Source: VAZQ01 sp963817015 (GTDB taxonomy: Bacteria; Pseudomonadota; Alphaproteobacteria; Rhizobiales; Xanthobacteraceae). From it: a stretch of DNA of 64,000 nucleotides. The position numbers were made by a program, and so were the translations under genes. Location of the stretch: positions 496,001 to 560,000 of the forward strand of contig CAWFMV010000007.1 of the NCBI GenBank assembly GCA_963817015.1, given 5' to 3'. The notes beneath the pieces are model-generated. The model worked only from the letters and a program-made list of their open reading frames with translations. It did not search any database and had not been told where the DNA came from. Shown one piece after another: positions 9,094 through 18,406 of this stretch; position 1 is the stretch's first letter; each line of letters starts with the position of its first letter.

Positions 9094-10074
9094 ATGAAGC
9101 ACGCCGACGTCCCCTTCGTGATCGACTTCCACACCCACATGCTCGACGAGGAGCTGCGCGCGATCTGCACCAGCCGCAACGCCATTACGGGCTTCGGCAA
9201 GAAGCAGCCGCCGCCGAGCGCCAATCTGCGCAAGTTCCTCGATCCCGAGCTGCAGATCGCCGACATGGACGAGCGCGGCATCGACATGCATGTCGTGTTC
9301 ACCGGCCCGGTGCACATGTCGACCTGGTGGGCGGACCCGCAGACAGCAGCCAAGCTCACGCGTCGCATGAACGACATCATCGCCGGCTGGGTGGCACGCT
9401 ATCCGAAGCGCTTTGTCGGGACCGTTACACTGCCGATGCAGGACGTCGATCTTGCGATCGCTGAGCTTACGCATGGCGTGGAAGAGCTCGGCCACAAGGC
9501 CGTGTTGCTGCCGACCAACGTCGACGGCGTCTATCTCGGCGACCGCAAGTTCTGGCCGCTCTGGCAGGCGATCCGCGATCACGACATCGCGGTGTTCATT
9601 CATCCCGAGGGCATCCGCGATCCCTGGTATCACAAGTTCGCGCTCTGGAATTCGATCGGCCAGCAGATCGAGGAAGCGAAAGTGGCGGCCTCGATCATCT
9701 ACGAGGGGCTGCTCGACGCGATCCCTGGCCTCAAGATCGTGATCGCGCATGGCGGCGGCTATTTCGCGACCTGCATGGGCCGGCTCGATCGCAACGTCGA
9801 AAAGGCCGAGGCACGCGTGAATATCGGGCACAAGAAGCCAAGCGATTATCTTCGCCACTTCTACTATGACACGTGCGTGTATGATCCGCTGGCGCTGGCG
9901 ACGCTGTTCAAGCGCGTCGGTGCCGACCGCATCGTGCTCGGCGCCGACTATCCGGTCGGCGGCACAGACCCGGTCGGCGAGGTGAAGGAAGCCGTGACGC
10001 TATCGAACGACGAGTTGCGCATGGTTGCATCGGGCACGGCGGCAAAGCTCCTAGGGATCGAGACGAGGTCTTGA
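9094..10074 (+). CDS. amidohydrolase 2 family protein (ACMSD-like metal-dependent hydrolase or decarboxylase)
   Basis: A 326-residue TIM-barrel enzyme. Metal-binding motifs are visible: DFHTHMLD at the start, FIHPEG near residue 170, IAHGGGYF near residue 215 and LGADYP near residue 285. These fit the Amidohydro_2 group that includes ACMSD and aromatic acid decarboxylases. The start at 9094 opens with MKHADVPFVIDFHTH, with GGAGG about 17 bases upstream. The substrate cannot be told. It is 6 bp from the BT1-type transporter gene, which suggests uptake and processing of one compound. Confidence 0.85.
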   Translation: MKHADVPFVIDFHTHMLDEELRAICTSRNAITGFGKKQPPPSANLRKFLDPELQIADMDERGIDMHVVFTGPVHMSTWWADPQTAAKLTRRMNDIIAGWVARYPKRFVGTVTLPMQDVDLAIAELTHGVEELGHKAVLLPTNVDGVYLGDRKFWPLWQAIRDHDIAVFIHPEGIRDPWYHKFALWNSIGQQIEEAKVAASIIYEGLLDAIPGLKIVIAHGGGYFATCMGRLDRNVEKAEARVNIGHKKPSDYLRHFYYDTCVYDPLALATLFKRVGADRIVLGADYPVGGTDPVGEVKEAVTLSNDELRMVASGTAAKLLGIETRS

Positions 10075-10080
10075 AGCTGG

Positions 10081-11568
10081 ATGACCACGCAGGCAGAAGG
10101 CGCCAAGCAGGGCTTATGGGACGCCATCAACGCCAACCTGCTGCGCCCGATCCAGGCACTGCGGCTCGCCTACCTTCCGCTTCTGATGGTCTATTTCGCC
10201 TATGGGGCGCTCGGCATCATCGATGTCAGCCGCGACATGTGGATCAAGGAAAAGCTGACGCTCTCGCCGTCTGATCTCGCCGGCTATGCGGTCTGGCTCG
10301 GGGTGCCGTGGACCGTGAAGATGGTGTTCGGCGAGCTTGTCGATTGCGTGCCGCTGTTTGGCTCGCAGCGCCGGTCCTACATTCTGCTGGGCGCCGCCTT
10401 CGTGGTCTGCGGCCTGCTGACGCTGGCAGGCGCCGCCGGTGGCTGGCTCACCACGCTCCCGGTCAACCAGCTCTATCTCGCGGGCGCGATGATTCTCGTC
10501 GTCGGCACCGTGATCCAGGACGTCGTTGCGGACGCAATGTCGACCGAGGTCGTGCAGCGCACCGACGCGGCCGGGAACGCGCGCTCGGAGGACGATGTGC
10601 GCGCTGAGCTCGGCATGGTGCAGTTGCTCGGCCGGCTTGCGCTGTCGGCGGGCATTCTCGCGGTGTCGGGGCTGTCGGGCTGGCTCGCCTTCATCTATGG
10701 CCGGCCGACCGTGTTTCTGATCGGGCTGATCGTGCCGGTCATCTCGGTGACCGGCGTGCTGCTGATCAAGGCGGAAACGCACGAGCGCCGGCCGATCGAC
10801 TGGCGCATCCTCGGCGGCGGCATCGTGTTCGGCGTGGTCGTCACGCTGATGGGACTGGCCAGCTTTCCGTTCGCCGAAGAGGTCGTCTTCCTGATCTCGA
10901 TGGCCGTCGTCTGCACCATGCTGGTGCTGGTCACGCGCGACCTTGACTTGAAGTCGCGGCAGTCGATCCTGTTTGCCGCCATCATCATCTTCGCGTTTCG
11001 CGCGACGCCCTTGCCAGGCGACGGCTATTTCTGGTGGACCCTCGACGTGCTCAAGTTCGATGAGGCGTTCTACGGCCACCTGCGCCAGACCGGCGCCGTC
11101 ATCTCGGTCCTGGTGATGTGGTTCCTGGCCAAGCAGATCACCGAATATTCGGTGGTGCGGACGCTGTTCTGGATCACGGTGGCGGGCAGCATTCTGTCGT
11201 TGCCGGCGCTCGGGCTTGTGTTCGGGCTGCACGAGTGGACCGAACAGCATTTCGGCTTCGGCGCGCGCACCATCTCGATCATCGACGCGGCAACCACCTC
11301 GCCGTTCGTGCAGCTCAGCATGGTGCCGCTCCTGACGCTCACCGCCTACTACGCACCGGCCGGCCACCGCGCGACCTGGTTTGCCCTGATGGCGTCGCTG
11401 ATGAATCTGGCGCTGCAGGCCGGCGCGCTGCAGACCAAGTATCTCAATGACATCTTTCCGGTCGCGCGCGGCGAATACGGTGAGCTTGCCCCGCTCATGG
11501 TGACGGTGTTTGCGCTGAGCTTCATCCTGCCGATCGCCGCGATCGCGCTGTTCGGGCGAAGGGTGTGA
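10081..11568 (+). CDS. BT1 (folate-biopterin) family MFS transporter
   Basis: A 495-residue membrane protein with about 12 hydrophobic segments. The stretch PWTVKMVFGELVDCVPLFGSQ followed by RRSYILLG between helices 2 and 3 is the BT1/folate-biopterin transporter signature. Another loop (VQDVVADAMSTEVVQ-like) also fits. Members in plants, protists and cyanobacteria carry folates or pterins; substrates in proteobacteria are mostly unknown. It is very likely co-transcribed with the amidohydrolase gene just before it. A general MFS assignment is certain, the BT1 assignment less so. Confidence 0.82.
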   Translation: MTTQAEGAKQGLWDAINANLLRPIQALRLAYLPLLMVYFAYGALGIIDVSRDMWIKEKLTLSPSDLAGYAVWLGVPWTVKMVFGELVDCVPLFGSQRRSYILLGAAFVVCGLLTLAGAAGGWLTTLPVNQLYLAGAMILVVGTVIQDVVADAMSTEVVQRTDAAGNARSEDDVRAELGMVQLLGRLALSAGILAVSGLSGWLAFIYGRPTVFLIGLIVPVISVTGVLLIKAETHERRPIDWRILGGGIVFGVVVTLMGLASFPFAEEVVFLISMAVVCTMLVLVTRDLDLKSRQSILFAAIIIFAFRATPLPGDGYFWWTLDVLKFDEAFYGHLRQTGAVISVLVMWFLAKQITEYSVVRTLFWITVAGSILSLPALGLVFGLHEWTEQHFGFGARTISIIDAATTSPFVQLSMVPLLTLTAYYAPAGHRATWFALMASLMNLALQAGALQTKYLNDIFPVARGEYGELAPLMVTVFALSFILPIAAIALFGRRV

Positions 11569-11589
11569 TAGGGCTTGAGCGTTACAAAG

Positions 11590-12009
11590 CTATCGCGTCG
11601 CCGTCCGGCGCGCTCGTCGCGCGGCCCGTGGGCGGATCAGAGCCTCTGCTGGAATGCCCCATTCGCGGTGGAGCTTCCAGGCCATGCCCATTGTTAGGCG
11701 ACGCTTGCGCGCCAGCACGTCGGAGGCCCGCTGACGCGATCCAATCAAGCGGCCGAGGTCAGCTTGCGTATAGCCGCCGGTCTCCATGCGATAGCGGATA
11801 GCCTCGACCGGACTGGGTGGCTCGATCGGCCATACCTTGCGTTCGTAATCCTCGATCACCAACGCGAGGAGATCAAAGCGATCAGCTGCGACCGTGCCCG
11901 GTTTGGGCGGCTCGTCGAAATAGCGCTCAATCTCAGCAAGGGCCGCATCGTAGTCAGCCTCGCTGCGAAGCGGGCGGATTACCGTTTGGACCGGATTTCG
12001 TTTCGCCAT
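11590..12009 (-). CDS. higA: HigA-type antitoxin, XRE family
   Basis: A 139-residue antitoxin. Residues about 70-125 hold a helix-turn-helix (GGYTQADLGRLIGSRQRASD), preceded by the HigA-typical acidic region (ALAEIERYFDEPPKPG, FDLLALVIEDYE). It neutralises HigB and represses the operon. Its 5' end overlaps the higB 3' end by 31 bp, so toxin comes first, as is usual for this family. A near-perfect palindrome upstream of higB is the likely operator. Confidence 0.92.
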   Translation of the reverse strand: MAKRNPVQTVIRPLRSEADYDAALAEIERYFDEPPKPGTVAADRFDLLALVIEDYERKVWPIEPPSPVEAIRYRMETGGYTQADLGRLIGSRQRASDVLARKRRLTMGMAWKLHREWGIPAEALIRPRAARRARRTATR

Positions 12010-12305
12010 GACACCGTCTCCGGATCGATGCGGTCGTATTCCGCATGGGTTCCGATGAATTTGATCAGCACGCGGCCGAAAGCGTATGAGACATGAACAA
12101 TCAGCCGATACTTGTTGCCACCGAGATCGAAAATTACGCGGTTGTCACCCACGAAGTCCACGGTGCTGCCGAATTGGCGCTTGATGTCGCTCGGGCTTCG
12201 CCACCGGGCCTTCGCAACCATCGCATACCATGCGCGCGACGGACCTTCCGCCTGCTGGTGTCGCTCCCAGAACTGCTTGAGCGTTCGGCGGGCGATCACC
12301 TGCAT
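11979..12305 (-). CDS. higB: HigB-type mRNA interferase toxin
   Basis: A 108-residue toxin. Motifs MQVIARRTLKQFWERH, AWYAMVAKARWRSPSDIK, NRVIFDLGGNKYRLIV and FIGTHAEYDRID match the HigB family, which cleaves mRNA on ribosomes. I start at ATG 12305; the longer frame upstream is not HigB-like and would swallow the operator. It forms a two-gene unit with higA. The module is inserted between the BT1 transporter gene and a solute-binding protein gene. Confidence 0.93.
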   Translation of the reverse strand: MQVIARRTLKQFWERHQQAEGPSRAWYAMVAKARWRSPSDIKRQFGSTVDFVGDNRVIFDLGGNKYRLIVHVSYAFGRVLIKFIGTHAEYDRIDPETVSWRNEIRSKR

Positions 12306-12320
12306 GCAAGACGAATAACA

Positions 12321-12339
12321 TGTCACCAAATTGGTGACA
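12321..12339. promoter_or_regulatory. palindromic operator upstream of higBA
   Basis: TGTCACCAAATTGGTGACA is an inverted repeat of 9 bases around a central base, 15 bp before the higB start. The position is typical for autoregulation by the HigA antitoxin. Binding is inferred. Confidence 0.7.
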
Positions 12340-12346
12340 AGGCCAA

Positions 12347-13056
12347 TCAGGACGAGTTCGCCACCTCGAACCCTGCCTCCTTCCACACCGTGTGGCGGTC
12401 CGGCCGCTTGAGCGCCGCGATGAAATCGAGCGCGGCGCCGCGTGCGTGGCTCGTCGCCATCACGGCGGCGCAATAGGTGGTGTCGTTGCCGAGCGGCGTC
12501 GGCAGCGGCCCGATCACGCGCACGCCCGCGATCGGCACGATCTCGGCGATCAGCGTCATGCCGATCTCGGCCTCGCCCTCGGCGACGCGCTTGGCCACCT
12601 CGCCGCCGTTCTGCTGCGGCATGCCCTTGGTCTTGATGGCCTCGGCGAGGCCAAGCTCCGCGAACATCCGCGCCAGATAGACGCCGGCCGAGCCGCCGAC
12701 CGCGGCGTCGCTGAACGCGACCGCGCGCGCGTCAACGAGCGCCTGCTGGAAAGCCTCCGGCGTCGAGATGTCGGGCGCGGGAGCGCCCCGCGCGCACCGC
12801 CACGCCGATGCGGGTGGTCGCGATGTCGGCCGCGACTGTTGGCGCGAGCCGCGCCGGCCTTGTCCAACGCGTCGATGGCGGGATCGCGCTGATCACGCAC
12901 GTCGGCGGTCTCGCCGGCATCGAGCCGCTTCTGCAGCGCCCCGACGGTGCCGAAGCTGAGCTCGACCTCGTGTCCGGTTGCACTGGTGAAGTCATAGGCG
13001 AGCGCGGTAACCACCTCGTGCATCGAGCGCGCGCACATGATCTTGAGCTTTGCCAC
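12347..13056 (-). CDS. ModA-like solute-binding protein, frames broken
   Basis: Pieces of one protein lie in three frames. The N-terminus is GTG at 13056 (MAKLKIMCARSMHEVVTALA, GGGAGG upstream), then DALDKAG, then LAPTVAADIATTRIGVAVRAG and finally FAELGLAEAIKTKG to FEVANSS. Single-base changes near 12895, 12845 and 12780 join them into about 235 residues. The assembled protein resembles molybdate-type (ModA/PBP type 2) binding proteins, but it has no signal peptide. No ABC transporter genes are adjacent. The breaks are probably sequence errors, in line with many others in this window. Confidence 0.62.
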
Positions 13057-13145
13057 GTCACCTCCCTTGCCCCATGATCATGTACGATCATCTACGATCT
13101 TGGGGCCGCCATTGAACTATAGGCGAACAGGAAGGGGAGTGCAGC

Positions 13146-14013
13146 TTGCCGAAAGCTCAAGGACCTGATCCGCGGCAACGACCTGCATCGTCGCGCCGGT
13201 GGTGTGCAACCCGATCATGGCGCGGATGGCGGAGGAGGCCGGCTTCAAGGCGATCTATCTCTCCGGCGGCACGCTCGGCTGGGTGAAATGCGTCACCGAG
13301 GCCAACCTCTCGCTGTCGGAGATGGCGGAGGTCGCGGTCGACATCCGCGCCGCCTGCAAGCTGCCGCTGGTGCTCGATGCCGGCGGCGGCTGGGGCGATC
13401 CGGTGCACGTGCATCGCACCATCGCGCTGGCCGAGGCGGCGGGCTTTGCCAGGCGATCGAGATCGAGGACCAGCTGCTGCCGCGGCGGGTCGAGCATCAT
13501 GTCGGCATCGACCACCTGGTGCCGACCGAGTTCTTCGTGAAGAAGCTCAAGGAGGCGCTCGCGGCGCGCACCGATCCGGACCTCGTCATCATCGCGCGCA
13601 CCAATGCGCGCGCGCGCCGGCGGCATCGACGAGGCGATCCGGCGCGGCGAAGCCTTCGCGAAGGCCGGCGCCGACATGGTGTTCTGCTTCACCCGCAACC
13701 CGGAGGAGATGCGCATGGTGGGCGAGCGGGTGCCGCCATCCGCTGATGACGTTCGCGCCGGTCGACGGCTTCGCCACCTCGACGCTGTCGCAGCGCGACT
13801 ATCGCGAAGCTCGGGTTCCGGCTGGCGGCGTCGTCCGGCACGGCGTTTGCCGCGATGTACAAGGCGGTGCGGCAGTCCTACGAATGCCTCGCGCAGGACA
13901 AGCCCGATCCGTTCCTCGGGCCGGGCGGCGGCGACGCCATGATGAAGGCCGCGCAGGCGACCTGCGGGCTCGACCGCCTGCTGGAGATCGAGCGCCGCAC
14001 CATGAAGGGCTAA
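13146..14013 (+). CDS. isocitrate lyase / PEP mutase superfamily protein, frames broken
   Basis: Fragments in three frames make one enzyme: KLKDLIRGND, VAPVVCNPIMARMAEEAGFK, AIYLSGGTLGW, LVLDAGGGWGDPVHV, IEIEDQLLPRRVEHHVG, LVIIARTNARA, ADMVFCFTRNPEEMR, GFRLAASSGTAFAAMYKAV. After removing five inserted bases and one two-base shift, the length is about 286 residues, normal for the family. The family cleaves or rearranges C-C and C-P bonds in 2-methylisocitrate, phosphoenolpyruvate and similar acids. I take TTG 13146 as the start (AAGGGGAG upstream), although this is uncertain. Breaks near 13153, 13182, 13452, 13616, 13737 and 13810. Confidence 0.75.
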
Positions 14014-14050
14014 ACGATGTTGCGCTCAGATCGAGCCACACTCTCCGTTC

Positions 14051-14130
14051 ATTCCCGCGCAAGCGGGAATCCAGCTTTGATGCACGCCAATGCAACAACT
14101 TCTTGTCTGGGTCCCCGCTTCCGCGGGGAC
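14051..14130. repeat. double-hairpin interspersed repeat, copy 1
   Basis: Two hairpins 60 bp apart: ATTCCCGCGCAAGCGGGAAT (14051-14070) and GTCCCCGCTTCCGCGGGGAC (14111-14130). The same pair occurs at 43477-43555 and, with a decayed second half, at 52951-53025. All lie between genes. Confidence 0.85.
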
Positions 14131-14190
14131 GAACGGTTGAGTACAGAGTGACTGAACTCCGCTGGAACAGGCTTTGGTGAAGGATCAGCG

Positions 14191-15276
14191 ATGTCGCAGG
14201 ACGTCCCGATCGGCACGACTCAGGTCTCGCTCGCGCAGCTCAACGAGCGCTCGCGCGACATCTTCCGCCAGATCGTCGAGAGCTATCTGGCGACCGGCGA
14301 GCCGGTCGGCTCGCGCAACATCTCGCGCCTGATCACGACGCCGCTGTCGCCGGCCTCGGTGCGCAACGTGATGTCGGACCTCGAGCAGCTCGGCCTCATC
14401 TATGCGCCGCACACCTCGGCCGGGCCGGCTGCCGACCGAGCTTGGGCTTGCGCTTCTTCGTCGACGCGCTGATGGAGATCGGCGACTCTCGGCGAGAACG
14501 ACCGCCGCGCCATGGAGGCCAAGGTCGCCGCCGCCGGCACGCTCGATGGAGGCCGTGCTCAGCGAAGCCTCCGGCGATGCTCTCCGGCCTCACGCGCGCG
14601 GCCGGCGTCGTGCTCACCGCCAAGTCGAACGTGCGCCTCAAGCACATCGAGTTCGTGCGGCTCGAGCCCGAGCGCGCGCTGGTGGTGCTGGTGGCGGAGG
14701 ACGGGCAGGTCGAGAACCGCATCGTCGAGCGTGCCGGTCGGGTCTGCCGACCTCGGCGCTGACCGAGGCCTCGAATTTCCTCAACGCCCATGTGCGCGGC
14801 CGCACCCTCGCGGAAGCCAAGGTCGAGCTGGAGAAGGCGCTCGAAGCCGCAACAGGCGCAGCTCGACGCAGCTCACCCAGAAGATCGTCGCGGCCGGGCT
14901 CGCGAGCTGGTCGGGCGGCGAGAGCGACGAGCGCAAGCTGATCGTGCGCGGCGCCGCGCATCTGCTCGAGGACCTCAAGGCGGTCGAGGATCTCGAGCGC
15001 GTGCGGCTGCTGTTCGACGAGCTGGAGACCAAGCGCGGCGTCATCGATCTGCTCGGCCGCGCCGAGCAGGCCGACGGCGCGCGCATCTTCATCGGCTCGG
15101 AGAACAAGCTGTTCTCGCTGTCGGGCTCCTCCACCATCGTGGCGCCCTATCGCGACAGCGCCGGCCGCATCGTCGGCGTGCTCGGCGTCATCGGCCCGAC
15201 CCGGCTCAATTATGCGCGGGTGATCCCGATGGTGGACTATACGGCCAAGGTGGTGAGCAAGATTATTGGGGGGTGA
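14191..15276 (+). CDS. hrcA: heat-inducible transcription repressor HrcA, frames broken
   Basis: HrcA represses chaperone genes by binding CIRCE repeats. The start reads VSLAQLNERSRDIFRQIVES and GEPVGSRNISRLI, SPASVRNVMSDLEQLGLIYAPHTSAG (DNA-binding domain); the end reads IFIGSENKLFSLSGSSTIVAPYRD and GVIGPTRLNYARVIPMVDYT. Between 14415 and 14875 the frame changes repeatedly. I can restore the protein by removing nine single bases (near 14422, 14452, 14488, 14543, 14573, 14733, 14742, 14848, 14868), giving about 358 residues. Such insertion-only damage with conserved protein text points to sequence error. No CIRCE element was found near hrcA, grpE or dnaK. Confidence 0.88.
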
Positions 15277-15415
15277 TTGGGACGGCTGGAGTCAATAGCC
15301 GGGTGCAGGCTATTGTGAGCCCGCGATGCTGGCTTCGTCCGAAGGACTTAAAGTCGCCGCGACGACAAATGCGCCGAGACGACAAAGATTCATTTGCAGG
15401 GAAGGAACATCGCTT

Positions 15416-16409
15416 ATGCCGTACCAGAGCAGCCGATTGATTGACCGGCGATCCGTGCTGGCCGCCACTGCCCTGATCGCGGCCGCGCCCTGCGACAGTG
15501 CTTGCCCAGGCCGACTACCCCAATCACGCCATCAAGTTCGTCGTGCCGGTGCCGCCTGGCAATATGCTGGACGCGATGCCGCGCATCATCGGTGACAAGC
15601 TCTCGCCGCGCTGGAACCAGCCGGTGATCGTCGAGAACAGGCCGGGTGCCGCATCGAACCTCGGCACCGAGATGGTGTTCAAGTCGCCGCCCGACGGCTA
15701 CACGCTGCTCGTTACGCCACCCGGGCCGCTCGCGATCAGCCAGCACGTCTATACGAAGCTCGGGTTCGACCCTTCGCAGTTCGTCCCGGTGTCGGAGTTG
15801 GTCCGGTTCCCGTTCCTGCTCATCGCCAACAACGATTTTCCAGTCTCGAACCTGCAGGAGCTGATTGCGCGTGCCAAGGCCAATCCTGACAAGGTCACCT
15901 TTGCGACGCCCGGCGTGAGCAGCACGCCGCATCTCACCATGGAGAAGCTGTCGCGTGCGGCCGGCGTGCGCTTTGTGCACGTGCCGTACCAGGGGCTTTC
16001 GCCGGCGCTCAACGATCTGCTCGGCGGCCATGTCAACGTGATGTTCGACACACCGGGCAACATCCTGGGGCATGTCCGGGAAGGCAAGGTCAGGCTCATC
16101 GCCGTGACCGGCACCAAGCGGCTCGCGGACTATCCGGCGATCCCGGCGCTTAGCGATGTCTATCCCGGTGTGGTGCACGAGGACTGGTTCGCAGTGGTGG
16201 CGCCCCCGAGAACACCGGCGCAGGTTGCCGACAAGCTCTCGCAGGCGATCGCCGAGACGCTCAAGCTGCCCGATGTCGCCAAACGCATCAGCGAGGCAAG
16301 CTTCACGTCGGTCGGCTCGACGCCGGCCCAGACCGCAGCGATGATCAAGGCGGAGAGCGAGAAATTCCGTCCGATCATCGCGGAAGCCGGCATCAAGATC
16401 GACCAATGA
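15416..16409 (+). CDS. Bug-family solute receptor, one frame break in the signal peptide
   Basis: A periplasmic receptor of about 330 residues. The N-terminus (MPYQSSRLIDRRSVLAATAL) is in one frame and the rest (VLAQADYPNHAIKFVVPVPPG onward) in another; deleting a T near 15491 joins them at the signal cleavage site. Hallmarks are PVIVENRPGAASNLGTEMV, DGYTLLV, FVHVPYQGLSPALNDLLGGH and the C-terminal KFRPIIAEAGIKI. GGGAAGGA precedes the ATG. It overlaps the next Bug gene by 4 bp (ATGA). The pair sits between hrcA and grpE without membrane transporter genes. Confidence 0.85.
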
Positions 16410-17376
16410 GTTCACGCCAGCCGAGTTTGGACCCTGCTGCTAATCGCGTGGCTTGCGCCTGCTTTGGCACTGGCGCAGGCCGATTTTCCGAGCCGGGCGA
16501 TCAAGATCATCGTGCCGCTGGCGCCGGGCGGGACCGCCGACATCCTGCCGCGTATCATCGGCGAGAAGCTCTCCATGCGCTTCGGGCAGCCGGTGGTGAT
16601 CGAGAACCGCGCGGGCGGCGGCCAGCATATCGGGACCGAGGCGGTGCGCGCGCGCGGAGCCCGATGGCTATACGCTGCTCGCCTCAGCCGCCGGTCCGCT
16701 GGTGATCAATCCGAGCCTCTATCCGAGCCTCAGCTACGATCCGGCCGCCTTCGCACCGGTCACCGTCATGGCGTCGCTGCCCTATGTGCTGGTGGTCAAT
16801 CCGCGCGTGCCGGTGTCAAACGTTGCGGAGCTTGTCGCCTATGCCAAGGCGAACCCGGATAAGCTCAACTACGCGGCTCCTGGCGGCGGCTCGCAGACCC
16901 AGCTCGCGGTCGAGTGGCTCAAGATCCTGAGCGCCACCAAGATGACCTACGTGCCCTACAAGGGCTCGGCGCCGGCGATCGCCGATCTGGTCGCGGGCCA
17001 CGTCGACCTGATGTTCGACAACTTCGGTAACTCGCTGCAGCACATCCGTGCCGGGAGGTTGCGGGCGCTTGCGATTGCCAACGAGCAGCGGCTCGCGGAG
17101 TTTCCCGACCTTCCCGTCATGGCGGAGACCTACCCCGGTTTCTTGGCCACCAGCTGGTTCGCGCTGCTGGCCCCGCCAAAAACGCCGGCTGCGATTGTGG
17201 ACAGGCTCTGGCAGGCGGCGGCCCAGGCGCTGCGGATGCCGGATGTGCAGACCCGCCTGGGGGGCATCGGCGCTGCGCCTGGTGGATCGACACCGGCAGC
17301 AACCGCGGCATTCCTGCGGCAGGAGACCGAGCGCTGGAGCAAGGTCATCGCGCAGGCCAACATCAAGCCGGAATAA
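16406..17376 (+). CDS. Bug-family solute receptor, two frame breaks
   Basis: The second receptor of a translationally coupled pair. The signal peptide WTLLLIAWLAPALALAQ is revealed by removing one T near 16427, and the mature part starts ADFPSRAIKIIVPLAPGGT. A second inserted base near 16655 separates VVIENRAGGGQHIGTEAV from EPDGYTLLASAAGPL. The restored length is 322 residues. The family hallmarks MTYVPYKGSAPAIADLVAGHVD and WSKVIAQANIK are clear. It is similar in family but clearly different in sequence from its neighbour, so they may bind different acids. Confidence 0.83.
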
Positions 17377-17441
17377 GACAAAGATCTGCATTCGCGTTAA
17401 GCAAGGCGGGAACAGTGTTTGCACGCAAAGCGCGATACGAA

Positions 17442-17470
17442 CTTGATTTTTGGCCGCAGAGCCCTGATAT
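17442..17470 (+). promoter_or_regulatory. predicted RpoH (sigma-32) promoter of grpE
   Basis: CTTG (17442-17445), 18 bases, then CTGATAT (17464-17470). The alphaproteobacterial heat-shock consensus is about CTTG-N17/18-CYTATNT, so this matches except at one base. It lies 40 bp before grpE. The same spacing is found before dnaK. Confidence 0.6.
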
Positions 17471-17509
17471 CCCGGCAGACAGCACTCACATTGTGGCGGG
17501 AACTACACG

Positions 17510-18271
17510 ATGACGGATTCGACTTCTGGCCGTCCTGACGACATCACGTCGATGGCTTCTGAGCCGCTGCCGGGCGCGGACCCCGCGGCGAGCGAAGCCG
17601 AGCGGGTGGCCGCCCTGGTCGAGCAGCTGGCGCGTGAAGCGTCCGACAACAAGGACAAGCTGCTGCGCTCGCTCGCCGAGATGGAGAACATGCGCCGGCG
17701 AACCGAGCGGCAGGTCGCGGACGCGCGCGAATACGGCATCACGGCTTTCGCGCGCGACGTGCTCGCGGTCGCCGACAACATGAGCCGTGCGCTGTCGGCA
17801 ATCGATCCACAGCTGCGTGAGACGGCGGATGCGGGCCTCAAGTCATTGCTCGAGGGCGTCGAACTGACCGAGCGCGAGCTGCTCAAGGTTCTGGAGAAGC
17901 ACGGCGTCAAGAAGTTCGAGCCGAACGGTGAGAAGTTCGATCCCAACCTGCACCAGGCCATGTATGAGGTGCCTGATCCGTCGCTGCCAAACGGCACGGT
18001 CGCCAAGGTGGTGCAGGCCGGCTACATGATCGGCGACCGGATGCTGCGCCCGGCGCTGGTCGGGGTGGCCAAGGCCAGGCCCAAGCCGCCGCCTGCCCCG
18101 CCTCCGGAAGAGGCTACCGCCCGGGCCGAAGAGCCGGTCGAGGAGTTGGCGGAGCACGTCGAGGCGTCGGCGAACGACGATACCGGCGAGCCTACGCCCG
18201 ACATCGTGGACGAGCCGGACATTTTAGACATTCCGAACCCGCTGCGCTCGCCGAAATCGCGATCTACCTGA
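17510..18271 (+). CDS. grpE: nucleotide exchange factor GrpE
   Basis: A 253-residue DnaK co-chaperone that speeds ADP release. It has the long N-terminal helix (residues 25-75, KDKLLRSLAEMENMRRRTERQ), the linker ITAFARDVLAVADNMSRAL, and the beta domain (FDPNLHQAMYEVPD, GYMIGDRMLRPALVGVAK). The last 65 residues form a Pro/Glu-rich acidic tail longer than the usual family end. An RpoH-like promoter precedes it. In this window it is 21 kb from dnaK. Confidence 0.96.
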   Translation: MTDSTSGRPDDITSMASEPLPGADPAASEAERVAALVEQLAREASDNKDKLLRSLAEMENMRRRTERQVADAREYGITAFARDVLAVADNMSRALSAIDPQLRETADAGLKSLLEGVELTERELLKVLEKHGVKKFEPNGEKFDPNLHQAMYEVPDPSLPNGTVAKVVQAGYMIGDRMLRPALVGVAKARPKPPPAPPPEEATARAEEPVEELAEHVEASANDDTGEPTPDIVDEPDILDIPNPLRSPKSRST

Positions 18272-18289
18272 GCGAAGGGGACGAGCCCA

Positions 18290-18311
18290 TCCTGCCTGTT
18301 TGGAGGCAGGA
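18290..18311 (+). terminator. possible hairpin terminator after grpE
   Basis: TCCTGCCT and AGGCAGGA form an 8-bp stem with a 6-base loop 19 bp after the grpE stop. There is no run of T, so it may only stabilise the transcript. Confidence 0.35.
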
Positions 18312-18406
18312 CACTGCTGCCACGCCTCCGAAGTCGTGATACATCGCCGTCACATTGCCCCTGGGCCTGCCAGGCGGCGGATGACGCGACAGATGTGAGG
18401 CGTTCG

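Noticed and set aside
10114..11367. 417-codon open frame on the minus strand across the BT1 transporter
   Set aside because: The protein is a His/Arg/Asp-rich shadow of the transporter gene with no hydrophobic core and no ribosome site.
14020..14190. CIRCE (HrcA operator) near hrcA
   Set aside because: No TTAGCACTC-N9-GAGTGCTAA-like sequence was found here or before rph, grpE or dnaK.
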